Below, one piece after another: positions 16,247-24,584 of a stretch of 64,000 nt of DNA; position 1 is the stretch's first letter; each line of letters starts with the position of its first letter. The notes below the pieces were generated by a model. That model saw only the letters and a list, made by a program, of their open reading frames with translations. It had not been told where the DNA came from and made no database searches. Both the position numbers and the translations under genes were made by a program. The stretch is from Amycolatopsis aidingensis (GTDB lineage Bacteria; Actinomycetota; Actinomycetes; Mycobacteriales; Pseudonocardiaceae), in assembly GCF_018885265.1 (NCBI RefSeq), contig NZ_CP076538.1, positions 1,710,001 through 1,774,000 on the forward strand, written 5' to 3'.

Positions 16247-16275
16247 TTGCCTCCCCGGTAGCGTTCGGTTAGCTT
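16247..16275 (+). promoter_or_regulatory. promoter of the riboswitch-controlled ABC operon
   Basis: TTGCCT (16247-16252) and TAGCTT (16270-16275) are separated by 17 bases. Transcription would start near 16282, exactly where the first strand of the riboswitch closing stem begins. Confidence 0.6.
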
Positions 16276-16281
16276 GAGCCA

Positions 16282-16440
16282 GCCGTGGTGTACGGGAAGC
16301 CGGTGCGAGACCGGCGCGGCCCTCGCCACTGTGATCGAGAAGTCGCCGTTCGACCCGCCGATCGCGGGACCCACTGGGCCAGCTGTGCCCGGGAAGGGGA
16401 ACGGTGGCGCCGACTCGTCAGCCAGGAGACCGGCCACGGC
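16282..16440 (+). ncRNA. cobalamin (adenosylcobalamin-type) riboswitch
   Basis: Conserved blocks occur in the right order: GGGAAGCCGGTG, CCGGCGCGGCCC..CGCCACTGT, CCACTGGGCC, GGGAAGG, and the B12 box AGCCAGGAGACCGGCC at 16420-16435. The closing stem GCCGTGG (16282-16288) pairs perfectly with CCACGGC (16434-16440). It ends about 40 bases before the ATG of the solute-binding protein gene, next to its GGAGG, so repression of the transporter when cobalamin is plentiful is expected. Confidence 0.93.
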
Positions 16441-16481
16441 AGCACGGACACGTCATCCACGAGGTGCTGGAGGCCCACCGA

Positions 16482-18053
16482 ATGACCCCCTGCCTGCCCG
16501 CTGCCAGGGCCGTCCGACCGTTGGTCGCCGCGGTGCTGGCCATGATGCTCGCGGTCACCGGCTGCGCGACCACCGGTGAATCCGGCGATGCGGCGGGCCC
16601 GTCCTCGCTGACCATCACCACCAGCTTCGACATCGCCGACCTCGACCCGCTGGAGAACGGCTTCTGGGGCAACGAGTTCGGCTACTCCGAGCTGCTGCTG
16701 CGGCCCACCTTCGACGGCAAGCCGGACCCGTGGCTGGCCTCCGACCTGCGCAACACCTCGCCCACGACCTGGGAACTCACCCTGAACGAGGGCATCACCT
16801 TCCACAGCGGCACCGCCCTGGACGCCGAGGCGCTGGTGGCCTGCATGCGCTACCAGCTGGCCGAGAACCCTTCGCTGGCCGCCGCGTTGCCGGGGACCAC
16901 GGTGCAGGCCACCGGCCCGCTGCGGGTGTCGATCACCACTGCCGAGCCGACTCCGAACATGCCGAACATCCTGGCCGAGGAGTCCATGTTCAAGGTGTAC
17001 GACCAGGCGGCCTACGAGCGGGCCAAGGGGGACCCGGCGGCACTGCTCGATGCCGGGCTCTACACCGGCCCGTACGTGGTGCGCGGCCTGGACAGCGAGG
17101 TGATGAAGCTGGAGCCCAACCCCGATTACTGGGACGGCGAACCAGCGCTTGAGGACTACTCGGTCCGGTTCATCGAGGACGCGCAGGCCCGCCTGCTCGC
17201 GGTGCGTAACGGCGAGGCCGACCTGGCGCTCTACCCGCCGACGGCGATGGGCAAGACCCTGCAGGGCGGTGGCGACGCCCACTACCTCACCGGCACCCCG
17301 CGCAGCCCGACCTTCGCGCTGTACTTCAACCAGCGCCGCGCGCCCTTCGACGACCGTGCCGTGCGCAAGGCCGTGCAGCAGGCCGTGGACTACCGGCAGA
17401 TCGCCGATGAGGTGATGAACGGGCTGTACCAGCCCGCCACCGGCATCTACGGCGAGGCCATGCCGTACGCGGTGCGGACCCAGCAGACCGATCTCGCCGC
17501 GGCCAGGGCAACCCTGGACGAGGCGGGCTGGGTCGCCGGGCCGGACGGCATGCGGGTCAAGGACGGCAAGCCGCTGACCTTCGAGGTGGTCACCTACCCG
17601 CAGCAGCCGGACTCGGAGACCCTCGCGGTCGCGGTGCAATCCCAGCTGAAGGCCATCGGCGTGCAGGTCACCCTGCGCTCGGTGCCGGACATCACCGCCA
17701 CCCTGAACGAGACCGACAGCTGGCAGGCGGGCCTCTCCGGCGCCGAGATGCTCTCCTTCTCCGGGGACCCGATCATCCGCCTGCGGGACTACTACCTGAC
17801 GGGCTCGCCGAAGAACCGCGGCGGGGTCGCCGATCCCGAGCTGGACGCGATGATCGAGAAGGTCAGCGTGGAGTTCGACGAGCAGCGGCGGCACGAGCTG
17901 CTGCGCTCGATCCAGCGCCGGATCAGCGACCGGGCGCACGTGGTCTACCTCGGGATGCGGCTGCCGAACGCGGTGGGCGGGCCGCGGATGAAGGACTACG
18001 AGCCCAACCCGATGCTGCTCTGGGTGGACGCGCGCACGGCACCCACCGGCTGA
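16482..18053 (+). CDS. ABC importer solute-binding lipoprotein (SBP family 5, peptide/nickel type)
   Basis: 523 residues. ATG at 16482 follows GGAGG (16469-16473). A lipoprotein signal ends at LAVTGC (lipid-modified Cys near residue 28). The mature part is an SBP_bac_5 protein (FDIADLDPLENGFWGNEFGYSELL; GLYTGPYVVRGLD; ALYFNQRRAPFDDRAVRKAV). This family carries peptides, nickel, cobalt chelates and other small ligands. Because the leader is a cobalamin riboswitch, cobalt, a cobalt chelate or a corrinoid is the most likely cargo. It is followed by two permeases and a fused ATPase in overlapping order. Confidence 0.92.
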   Translation: MTPCLPAARAVRPLVAAVLAMMLAVTGCATTGESGDAAGPSSLTITTSFDIADLDPLENGFWGNEFGYSELLLRPTFDGKPDPWLASDLRNTSPTTWELTLNEGITFHSGTALDAEALVACMRYQLAENPSLAAALPGTTVQATGPLRVSITTAEPTPNMPNILAEESMFKVYDQAAYERAKGDPAALLDAGLYTGPYVVRGLDSEVMKLEPNPDYWDGEPALEDYSVRFIEDAQARLLAVRNGEADLALYPPTAMGKTLQGGGDAHYLTGTPRSPTFALYFNQRRAPFDDRAVRKAVQQAVDYRQIADEVMNGLYQPATGIYGEAMPYAVRTQQTDLAAARATLDEAGWVAGPDGMRVKDGKPLTFEVVTYPQQPDSETLAVAVQSQLKAIGVQVTLRSVPDITATLNETDSWQAGLSGAEMLSFSGDPIIRLRDYYLTGSPKNRGGVADPELDAMIEKVSVEFDEQRRHELLRSIQRRISDRAHVVYLGMRLPNAVGGPRMKDYEPNPMLLWVDARTAPTG

Positions 18054-18997
18054 TGCTGGCCTCGTTCGCGAGCCGGACGGCGCAGGCGCTGGTCACGCTG
18101 TTCGGCGGGAGCGTCGCGATCTGGGCGCTGCTGAATCTGACCCCCGGCGATCCCGCGACGCACGTGCTGGCCGCGCGCCGGATCACCGATCCCGACCCGG
18201 CGCTGCTCGCGGCAACCCGCGCCGAACTCGGCCTGGACGAGCCCCTGCCGGCCCGGTTCGGGCAGTGGCTGCTCGGGGCGGTGCAGGGCGACCTCGGTGT
18301 CTCCTGGCGCACCGGGCGCCCGGTGGTCGAGGAGTTCGCCACCCGGCTGCCTGCCACCCTGCTGCTCGCCGGGGTGGCGCTGGTGTTCGCCATCGGCATC
18401 GCACTGGTGCTCGGCCTGGTCGCCGCGGCGGCCCCGCGCCGGTGGCCGGACACGATGAGCCGGACCGTCGCGCTGGCCATGGTGGCCGTGCCCGGTTTCC
18501 TGATCGGTGTGCTGCTGCTGGACGTGGTGGTCATCCGGCTCGGCATGGGCCGGGTGATCAGCGACGGCACCCTGGCCACGGTCGGGCTGCCGGCCTTCAC
18601 CCTGGCCCTGCTCTCGGCAGGTTCCTGGTCGCGGGTACTGCGGGCGAGCGTTCTGGAGGCAAGGGCCGCGCCGTATCTGGACGTGAGCGCCGCCCGTGGC
18701 GCCGGAAGGTTGCGCCAGCTGTTCGTGCACCTGCTGCCGAACTCGCTGCCGCCGTTCCTCACCATGGTGGGGGTCAGTGCCGCGTACTTCCTCGGCGGGG
18801 CGCCGATCGTGGAGGCCGTGTTCACCTGGCCCGGCCTCGGCGGCTACGTGATCGAGTCCATCCACGCGCGGGACATGCCGGCGGTCGCCGGGTTCGCGCT
18901 GCTCGCGGTGGCCGCCTTCGTACTGGTCAGCCTGGTGGTCGACCTGCTGCTGCGGGCGCTGGACCCGCGGCTGCGCGGCGCGGGGAGCAGCCGATGA
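18053..18997 (+). CDS. ABC transporter permease, DppB/NikB type
   Basis: 314 residues with about six membrane spans. The family features are N-terminal LLNLTPGDPA, the long first periplasmic loop, and the EAA-type loop near residues 200-230 (ARAAPYLDVSAARGAGRLRQ). ATG overlaps the upstream stop by one base (TGATG), and its end overlaps the next gene by 4 bases. It forms the channel with the next gene product. Regulated with the operon by the cobalamin riboswitch. Confidence 0.94.
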   Translation: MLASFASRTAQALVTLFGGSVAIWALLNLTPGDPATHVLAARRITDPDPALLAATRAELGLDEPLPARFGQWLLGAVQGDLGVSWRTGRPVVEEFATRLPATLLLAGVALVFAIGIALVLGLVAAAAPRRWPDTMSRTVALAMVAVPGFLIGVLLLDVVVIRLGMGRVISDGTLATVGLPAFTLALLSAGSWSRVLRASVLEARAAPYLDVSAARGAGRLRQLFVHLLPNSLPPFLTMVGVSAAYFLGGAPIVEAVFTWPGLGGYVIESIHARDMPAVAGFALLAVAAFVLVSLVVDLLLRALDPRLRGAGSSR

Positions 18998-19887
18998 GCC
19001 TGCCGGCCACGATCGCCAGGATGACCGGGCTCGGCCCGGCGCCGCAGCCGGTGGCGGTGCCGCAGGGGCTGGGGCGCAGGTTGCTGGCGCACCGCGCGTT
19101 CCAGGCCGGGCTGGGCTGCCTTGCCGTGGTCGTACTGCTGGCCACCCTCGGACCGCTGCTGATCAAGGACCCGGAGGCCACCGACTATGCCAACCAGCTC
19201 GCCGCGCCGAGCTGGGAGCACTGGCTCGGCACCGACAGCGCCGGGCGGGACTCCTTTGCCCGCACCGTGGCCGGGGCGTACAACTCGCTCGGCGCGGCAT
19301 TGCTGGTGTTCACCATCAGCACCCTGGTCGGCCTGCTGCTCGGCGCGGCGGCCGGGCTGCTCGGCGGGGTGTTCGACGTGCTGCTCAACCGCTTTGTCGA
19401 CATCCTGCTCGGGTTGCCCTCGCTGGTGCTCAGCCTGGCCGTGATCGGGGCACTCGGGCCGGGGTTCGGCACGCTGATCCTTGCCATGTGCCTCACCGAG
19501 TGGGCCCGGCTGGCGAAGCTGGCCCGCGCGCACACCCTCGGCAGCGCCCGGCGACCGGAGGTGATCGCGGCCAGGATGGCGGGCGCCGGGCCGCTGCGGG
19601 CAGCGGTGGGCCATGTGTTGCCGGGGACGCTGGTGCAGGTGCTGATCGCGGCCACGCTGAACCTCGGGGAGATCGTGCTGTTCCTGGCGAGCCTTTCCTT
19701 CCTCGGCCTCGGCGCCCAGCCTCCTGCCACGGAGTGGGGCAACATGATCGCGGAGAGCAGGGCGAGCTACGCGGTGGCGCCCTGGCTGCTGATCGGCCCC
19801 GGCCTCGGCATCGTGCTGTGCATCGCGGGCGCCACGCTGATCAGCGACGCGCTGCGGGACTGCACCGATCCTGCGGGGCGCTCATGA
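18994..19887 (+). CDS. ABC transporter permease, DppC/NikC type
   Basis: 297 residues. A cytoplasmic N-terminal segment is followed by the family motif GTDSAGRDSFAR near residues 76-87, then five to six membrane spans. An EAA-type loop lies near 190-215 and the FLGLGAQPPATEWG segment near 235-248. The start lies within the ATGA-type overlap with the upstream permease. Partner of the DppB-type subunit. Confidence 0.94.
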   Translation: MSLPATIARMTGLGPAPQPVAVPQGLGRRLLAHRAFQAGLGCLAVVVLLATLGPLLIKDPEATDYANQLAAPSWEHWLGTDSAGRDSFARTVAGAYNSLGAALLVFTISTLVGLLLGAAAGLLGGVFDVLLNRFVDILLGLPSLVLSLAVIGALGPGFGTLILAMCLTEWARLAKLARAHTLGSARRPEVIAARMAGAGPLRAAVGHVLPGTLVQVLIAATLNLGEIVLFLASLSFLGLGAQPPATEWGNMIAESRASYAVAPWLLIGPGLGIVLCIAGATLISDALRDCTDPAGRS

Positions 19888-21401
19888 CGGCGGCGCTGGA
19901 CATCCGCGGGCTCTCGGTGCGGTACGCGGGCGGCACCACCGCGCTGCGCGAGGTGGACCTGCGGGTGGAGCAGGGGGAGTGCGTTGGCCTTGTCGGCGAG
20001 TCCGGCTGCGGGAAGACCACTCTGGTCCGTGCCGTGCTGGGCCTGCTGCCGCCACGGGCTGGCGTCGCGGGTGCGGTCTCGGTGGCCGGGCGCGAGGTGC
20101 GCTGCGCCGCCAGGGACGAGCTGCGTGCGCTGCGCGGGCGGGTGGCAGGTTATGTCGGGCAGGACCCGTACGCCGCCTGCGATCCACTTCGGACGGTCGG
20201 GCACCATGTCGCTGAGGCGTGGCTGGCGCACGGCATGCGGCCGGGCCGCGGCGAGGTCGCCGACCGGCTCGGGGCACTGGGCATCCCGGACCCCGCGGCA
20301 CGGTCACGGGACTACCCGCACCAGTTCTCCGGCGGCATGCTGCAGCGGGCCACGGTCGCCGCGGCCACCGTGCACTCACCGCCGCTGACCATCGCCGACG
20401 AGCCGACCAGCGCGCTGGATGCGGACCTGGCAAGGGACGCGCTGCGCACGCTGCGCGGGGCCAGCCGGTCCCTGCTGCTGGTCAGCCACGACCTGCGGCT
20501 GGTGGCCGAGTTCGCCGACCGGGTGGTGGTGCTGCACGAGGGCGAGGTGGTCGAGGAGGGCCCTGCCGAGCGGGTGCTGGCCACCCCGCGCAGCGCACCG
20601 GCCCGCAGGCTGGTGGCCGCGGCACCCGGGTCTCTCGACCGGCCTGCCGCCCCGGCCCAGCAGGCGGGGCCCGCTGGGCCCGCCGAAGCGGGGGTGGACG
20701 GTGCGGCCGTGGTGGCCGTGCGCGAGGTGCGCAGGCACTATGGCCGGGGCCGGGGGCGGGTGCGCGCGGTGGACGGCGTCTCGGCCGAGATCGCGGCCGG
20801 GGAGATCCTGGGCGTGGTCGGCCCTTCCGGCTCGGGCAAGTCCACCCTGCTGCGGCTGATCGGCGGGATGGAGCGGCCGGACGGGGGCAGTGTGCGGTTC
20901 GACGGCACCGAGGCCTGGCCCGGCCGCCGCTCCCGGCCGGTGCTGCCCCGGCCCGGTTATGTGATGCCGGTGTTCCAGGACCCGCGGGGCAGCCTGGACC
21001 GGCGCTGGGCGCTGTGGCGGTCGATCACCGAACCGCTGGTGCTCGCCCATGGCCCGCTGCCGGTCGCGGAGCGCAAGCGGCGGGCCAGGGAGGCACTCGA
21101 GCCGGTCGGGCTCGGTGAGCTGGACGTGACCGCGCTGCCGGGGCAGCTTTCGGTCGGGCAGGCGCAGCGGGTGGCGCTGGTACGGGCGTTGATCGCCGAG
21201 CCCGCACTGATCGTCGCGGACGAGCCGACCGCCAGCCTGGACAGCACCACCGCCGCGGACATCGCCGTACTACTGCGCGCGGCGGCGGACAACGGGACCG
21301 CGCTGGCCGTGGTCAGTCACGACCTTGCCCGGCTGGCGACCTATGTGGACAGAACGCTGGAGCTCGGTGCTCGTTCCCGGACCCCGGAACTCACGCGCTG
21401 A
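19884..21401 (+). CDS. fused double ABC ATPase (DppD-DppF type)
   Basis: 505 residues containing two nucleotide-binding domains in one chain. The first has Walker A GESGCGKTT near residues 36-44, signature FSGGMLQR and Walker B LTIADEP. The second has Walker A GPSGSGKST near 313-321, signature LSVGQAQR and Walker B LIVADEP. Together they power the importer. A Pro/Ala linker near 250-280 joins the domains. Fusion of the two ATPases is common in actinobacterial members. The 3' end overlaps the convergent lipoprotein gene by 11 bases. Confidence 0.94.
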   Translation: MTAALDIRGLSVRYAGGTTALREVDLRVEQGECVGLVGESGCGKTTLVRAVLGLLPPRAGVAGAVSVAGREVRCAARDELRALRGRVAGYVGQDPYAACDPLRTVGHHVAEAWLAHGMRPGRGEVADRLGALGIPDPAARSRDYPHQFSGGMLQRATVAAATVHSPPLTIADEPTSALDADLARDALRTLRGASRSLLLVSHDLRLVAEFADRVVVLHEGEVVEEGPAERVLATPRSAPARRLVAAAPGSLDRPAAPAQQAGPAGPAEAGVDGAAVVAVREVRRHYGRGRGRVRAVDGVSAEIAAGEILGVVGPSGSGKSTLLRLIGGMERPDGGSVRFDGTEAWPGRRSRPVLPRPGYVMPVFQDPRGSLDRRWALWRSITEPLVLAHGPLPVAERKRRAREALEPVGLGELDVTALPGQLSVGQAQRVALVRALIAEPALIVADEPTASLDSTTAADIAVLLRAAADNGTALAVVSHDLARLATYVDRTLELGARSRTPELTR

Positions 21402-21804
21402 TCGGGATCGTGCAGCCCACCGTGGCGAAACCGTCCGCACCGGGCCTGCGCACGGACTGCTCGGCAACCACCTCGCCGTCCACCGTGATCGCGCAGTGCA
21501 CCACGCCGGGTGTGGCGCTGCGGGCGTACACCGCGATACCCAGCTCGCCGAGCCGGTCGCTCTCCTCGGTGAACTCGTACTCGAAGGGCTCGCCCTGCAG
21601 CTCGACCTGGGTCTGGGTGCCCGCCCTCGCGACCCGCATCACGGTGTCGTACGGGCCGGAGGCGGTGACGTGAATGGTGTGCGGCCCGGCCGCGGCCACC
21701 GCGGGATCCGGCGCGGGCGGTGGCGATCCTGGCGGCGCCTGGCTGGAGGCGCAGCCGAAGACCACCGCCGCCGCGACGGCGATCAGGAGAGTCAACCGGG
21801 TCAT
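21391..21804 (-). CDS. MmpS-like secreted lipoprotein
   Basis: 137 residues. The ATG at 21804 follows a GGAGGGAG site; an upstream in-frame start adds nine residues without a signal. The signal ends at VVFGC (lipobox). After a short Pro/Ala linker, an immunoglobulin-like beta domain has the MmpS pattern: HTIHVTASGPYDTVMRV, then C-x-ITVDGEVV and a final Cys for a disulfide. In mycobacteria MmpS proteins assist MmpL exporters, but no MmpL gene is near. Role unknown beyond cell-surface location. Confidence 0.65.
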   Translation of the reverse strand: MTRLTLLIAVAAAVVFGCASSQAPPGSPPPAPDPAVAAAGPHTIHVTASGPYDTVMRVARAGTQTQVELQGEPFEYEFTEESDRLGELGIAVYARSATPGVVHCAITVDGEVVAEQSVRRPGADGFATVGCTIPISA

Positions 21805-21883
21805 GATGCGCTCCCTCCGATCGTCCGCCAACCGGATTGTCGCATCCAGGAGTCGTTCGGTTACCGGCCGACTCCGGCCGGGA

Positions 21884-22093
21884 TCAGCTGTCCAGCGCGA
21901 AGGTCACCAGCAGATGCACTTTGTAGCCGGTGACGCTGCCGTTCTCGCCGATCTGGACTTCCTGTTCCTTCACCCAGGCGGATTTCAGGCCACGCAGGGT
22001 TTCCGACGCCCGCTTCACCCCTATCTTGATCGCTTCCTCGAAGCTCTGCTCGGAAATCGCGCTGATCTCGGTCACCCGTGCCACTGAGGACAT
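21884..22093 (-). CDS. dodecin family flavin-binding protein
   Basis: 69 residues with the dodecin signature: an N-terminal strand (VARVTEISAIS), one helix (SFEEAIKIGVKRASETLRG), Trp40 in LKSAWVKEQ for flavin stacking, and a closing beta hairpin (VTGYKVHLLVTFAL). GGAGGAG lies 9 bases before the ATG. Dodecins assemble as hollow dodecamers that store or buffer riboflavin, FMN or CoA. Monocistronic by appearance. Confidence 0.95.
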   Translation of the reverse strand: MSSVARVTEISAISEQSFEEAIKIGVKRASETLRGLKSAWVKEQEVQIGENGSVTGYKVHLLVTFALDS

Positions 22094-22173
22094 TCCAGTC
22101 AACTCCTCCGCCGGTCGGTTGCCAGGACGGGTAGTGGGTACCTCACACCCCGTCCTGGCAAACCGGCCGTGGC

Positions 22174-22647
22174 TCACAGCGCGATGATGGTGAACAGCTC
22201 CGAGGACGCCGAGGTGTAGATGGTGGTCTCCGGGTGGTAGACACGGACGGTCAGCGTGGTGGAGACCTTCAGGTTGAACCGGAAGGTGCCGTGCGGCAGA
22301 CAGGGTGCGGTGCGCAGGTCCACCCAGAGCCCGGTGGACAGCTGCTGTTGCAGGTAGACCTTGGTGGCCCCGCTGCCGAGCGCGTCCTGGCCGCGGCCAC
22401 CCTTCTCGAGTTCGAACCGGCCGTCGATCCGGACCTTGCCGTTGGCCTTGACCTTCTTCTTGTCGACCTTGGCCTTGATCTTCACCTTCTGCTTGGGGGC
22501 GAACTGGTCGGCGTGCTGGGCCGGAGCGGATCCGGCCTGCGACGCCATGGCGGGCGGCGTCGCGGTGAGGAGGGCGCACCCGAGCACGGTGGCGACGAGT
22601 GCCGTGAGCATGCGTACTTTGGGGGTTCGGTCTGAGGTGTCCATCAC
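22174..22647 (-). CDS. secreted hypothetical protein with Lys-rich segment
   Basis: 157 residues (a second ATG one codon later is equally possible). A Sec signal peptide is visible at about 12-36 ending at AMAS-type cleavage. The mature start is followed by a lysine-rich strand repeat (KVKIKAKVDKKKVKANGKV, about 52-70) typical of beta-sandwich surface domains. It ends in an all-beta domain of the kind found in actinobacterial extracellular proteins. No catalytic motif is seen. Confidence 0.7.
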   Translation of the reverse strand: MMDTSDRTPKVRMLTALVATVLGCALLTATPPAMASQAGSAPAQHADQFAPKQKVKIKAKVDKKKVKANGKVRIDGRFELEKGGRGQDALGSGATKVYLQQQLSTGLWVDLRTAPCLPHGTFRFNLKVSTTLTVRVYHPETTIYTSASSELFTIIAL

Positions 22648-22724
22648 CTCAGTGCAGCACCGGGGGTGGCCGGCGAACCCCGTTCATGCCCCGAACCAGT
22701 GACGATGACTCCGCCGTTCGGGTG

Positions 22725-23219
22725 TCACTCGATGGGGTTGGCGGCGCGCAGGTCGGGTGCCATCGCGGCCGCCGAGGCTGGCTGCCTGCCCGCGTCGATG
22801 TCTCCGGCGAGCGCGCGGGCCCAGCCGCACAGCCCGGCGACGTCGATACCGTAGGACGCCTCCGGCGCGAACGGCTCGATGTTGTCCGCGCCCCTGCGCA
22901 GCAGCGAGGCGGCGCCGGTGGTGTTGCCGCGCGCCGCGTGGGTGACGCCGACGGCCAGCTGGGCCAGCCCCCGCCACAGGCCCTCCTCGCGTGCGGGCCC
23001 CGACTTCCACGCGTCCTCGAACACCTCGTGCGCGTGGAAGGGCTTGCCGTCGTTCAGCAGGCGCTGCGCCTCGGCCACGGTGTCCGCGGGGGAGCGCTCG
23101 ATCCCCTCCGGCTGCCGCTCGACCCCGGCCGCGTCATAGGGCAACGGCCTGCCGAGGCCGTCCCGCGGCCTGGCGTTCCGCGCCCGGCCCTCCTCGTCTC
23201 GATCCCGGTTCCTAGGCAC
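22725..23219 (-). CDS. DUF309 protein
   Basis: 164 residues. The helical DUF309 core spans about 50-140 with the hallmark FHAHEVFEDAWKS and LWRGLAQLAVGVTHAARGN. GTG at 23219 is chosen because GGAGG lies 9 bases upstream. Family function is unknown; several members bind nucleic acid or stress regulators. It is divergent from the CapA gene. Confidence 0.85.
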   Translation of the reverse strand: MPRNRDRDEEGRARNARPRDGLGRPLPYDAAGVERQPEGIERSPADTVAEAQRLLNDGKPFHAHEVFEDAWKSGPAREEGLWRGLAQLAVGVTHAARGNTTGAASLLRRGADNIEPFAPEASYGIDVAGLCGWARALAGDIDAGRQPASAAAMAPDLRAANPIE

Positions 23220-23319
23220 GGCTCCGATCCTCCCACGCCACCGGGGGTGTCCCTGTGCATCACCCGATGGTGGAACATGTGGCGCGAACCCGAACCGGTC
23301 CAGACCCCTGGGAGATGAC

Positions 23320-24456
23320 GTGAGGCGTCCCCTCGCCGCCGTACTCGGCGTGACCCTGCTCAGCGCCGCCGCCTGTACCGGCGCCCCCGAGCCCGCGGCG
23401 GAGCGGAACGAACCGTCCGAGCAGGCGGCCCCGTCCACCGGGTCCACCGGGCCCGCCGACTCGTTCACCGTGCTGGCCACCGGTGACGTGCTGATCCACC
23501 CGGCACTGACCGAGCAGGCCGAGCGGGACGCCGAGGCCGGGCTGGAGCGGGACTACCGGCCGCTGTTCGAAGGCGTGCGGCCGGTGGTGTCCGCTGCCGA
23601 CCTCGCGATCTGCCACCTGGAGGTACCGCTGGCCGAGGACGGCGGCGACTTCAGCGGCTACCCGTCCTTCAACGCACCCCCCGAGCTGGCCGACGCGCTC
23701 GCCGACACCGGGTACGACTCCTGCTCCACCGCCTCCAACCACACCCTGGACCAGGGCGAGGACGGGGTGCGGCGCACCCTGGACACGCTGGACGATGCGG
23801 GTATCCAGCACACCGGCTCCGCCCGCACCGAGCAGGAGGCGGACACCCCGCTGGTGCTCGACGTGAACGGGGTCAAGGTCGGGCAGGTGTCCTTCACCTT
23901 CGGTTTCAACGGCTACGAGCTTCCGGATGGCAAGCCCTGGATGGCCAACCGGCTGGACGCGGAGGCGGTGATCGCGCAGGCCGAGGCGACTCGTGCCGCC
24001 GGGGCAGAGGTGGTGATCGCCAGCCTGCACTGGGGCACCGAGTACCAGCACGATCCGACCGCCCAGCAGCGGCGGCTCGCCGAGCGGCTGCTGGGTGCGG
24101 ACTCGATCGACCTGATCCTCGGCCATCACGCGCACGTGGTGCAGCCGATCGAGCGGATCGATGGGGAGTGGGTCGCCTACGGGCTCGGCAACCACGTGGC
24201 CAAACACGCCGAACCGAGGGGTGTGTCCGAGGAGGGCATCGCGGCGCGGTTCCGGTTCACCAGGAAGGACGGTGACTGGCGGGTGGACGGCGCCGAGTAC
24301 GTGCCCACCCTGATCGAGCTCGGGCCGCCGATCCGGCTGGTCGATCTGAGCAGGGCGGAGCCGAGCCCGCGGCACACCGAGGCCCTTGACCGCACCGACG
24401 AGGTGGTGCTGAGCCGCGGCGGCGAGGAGGACGGCCTCACCCGCCCCGGTTCCTGA
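23320..24456 (+). CDS. CapA-family metallophosphatase-like lipoprotein
   Basis: 378 residues. GTG start with GGGAG 6 bases upstream. Lipoprotein signal ends at SAAAC. The domain carries calcineurin-like metal-site motifs of the CapA/PgsA family: GDVLIH (near 56), LEVPL, ASNHTLDQG (near 144) and LHWGTEY...GHHAHVVQP (near 230-275). CapA proteins belong to polyglutamate capsule systems, but no CapB or CapC gene is here, so a general surface hydrolase is equally likely. Confidence 0.9.
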   Translation: MRRPLAAVLGVTLLSAAACTGAPEPAAERNEPSEQAAPSTGSTGPADSFTVLATGDVLIHPALTEQAERDAEAGLERDYRPLFEGVRPVVSAADLAICHLEVPLAEDGGDFSGYPSFNAPPELADALADTGYDSCSTASNHTLDQGEDGVRRTLDTLDDAGIQHTGSARTEQEADTPLVLDVNGVKVGQVSFTFGFNGYELPDGKPWMANRLDAEAVIAQAEATRAAGAEVVIASLHWGTEYQHDPTAQQRRLAERLLGADSIDLILGHHAHVVQPIERIDGEWVAYGLGNHVAKHAEPRGVSEEGIAARFRFTRKDGDWRVDGAEYVPTLIELGPPIRLVDLSRAEPSPRHTEALDRTDEVVLSRGGEEDGLTRPGS

Positions 24457-24461
24457 CCAAT

Positions 24462-24542
24462 CCCTGAACGTGGCGTTCCGGACGTCAGACGTCCCAAACG
24501 TGCCGTTCGCGACGCTGAGCGTCTCGAACGGCACGTTCAGGG
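24462..24542 (+). repeat. 81-bp two-arm inverted repeat, copy 2
   Basis: Same architecture and length as the copies at 1422, 35671 and 56757. The right-hand end is GGCACGTTCAGGG, one mismatch from perfect. The second arm core is GACGCTGAGCGTC, a compensated T-A to C-G change relative to GACGTTGAACGTC in copies 1 and 3. It starts 5 bases after the CapA gene in a convergent gap, so it could terminate transcription from both sides. Confidence 0.93.
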
Positions 24543-24584
24543 TCTTGCTGGCGGGTGGGCGCTTGCTGGGGGTGGGAAGTGCCG

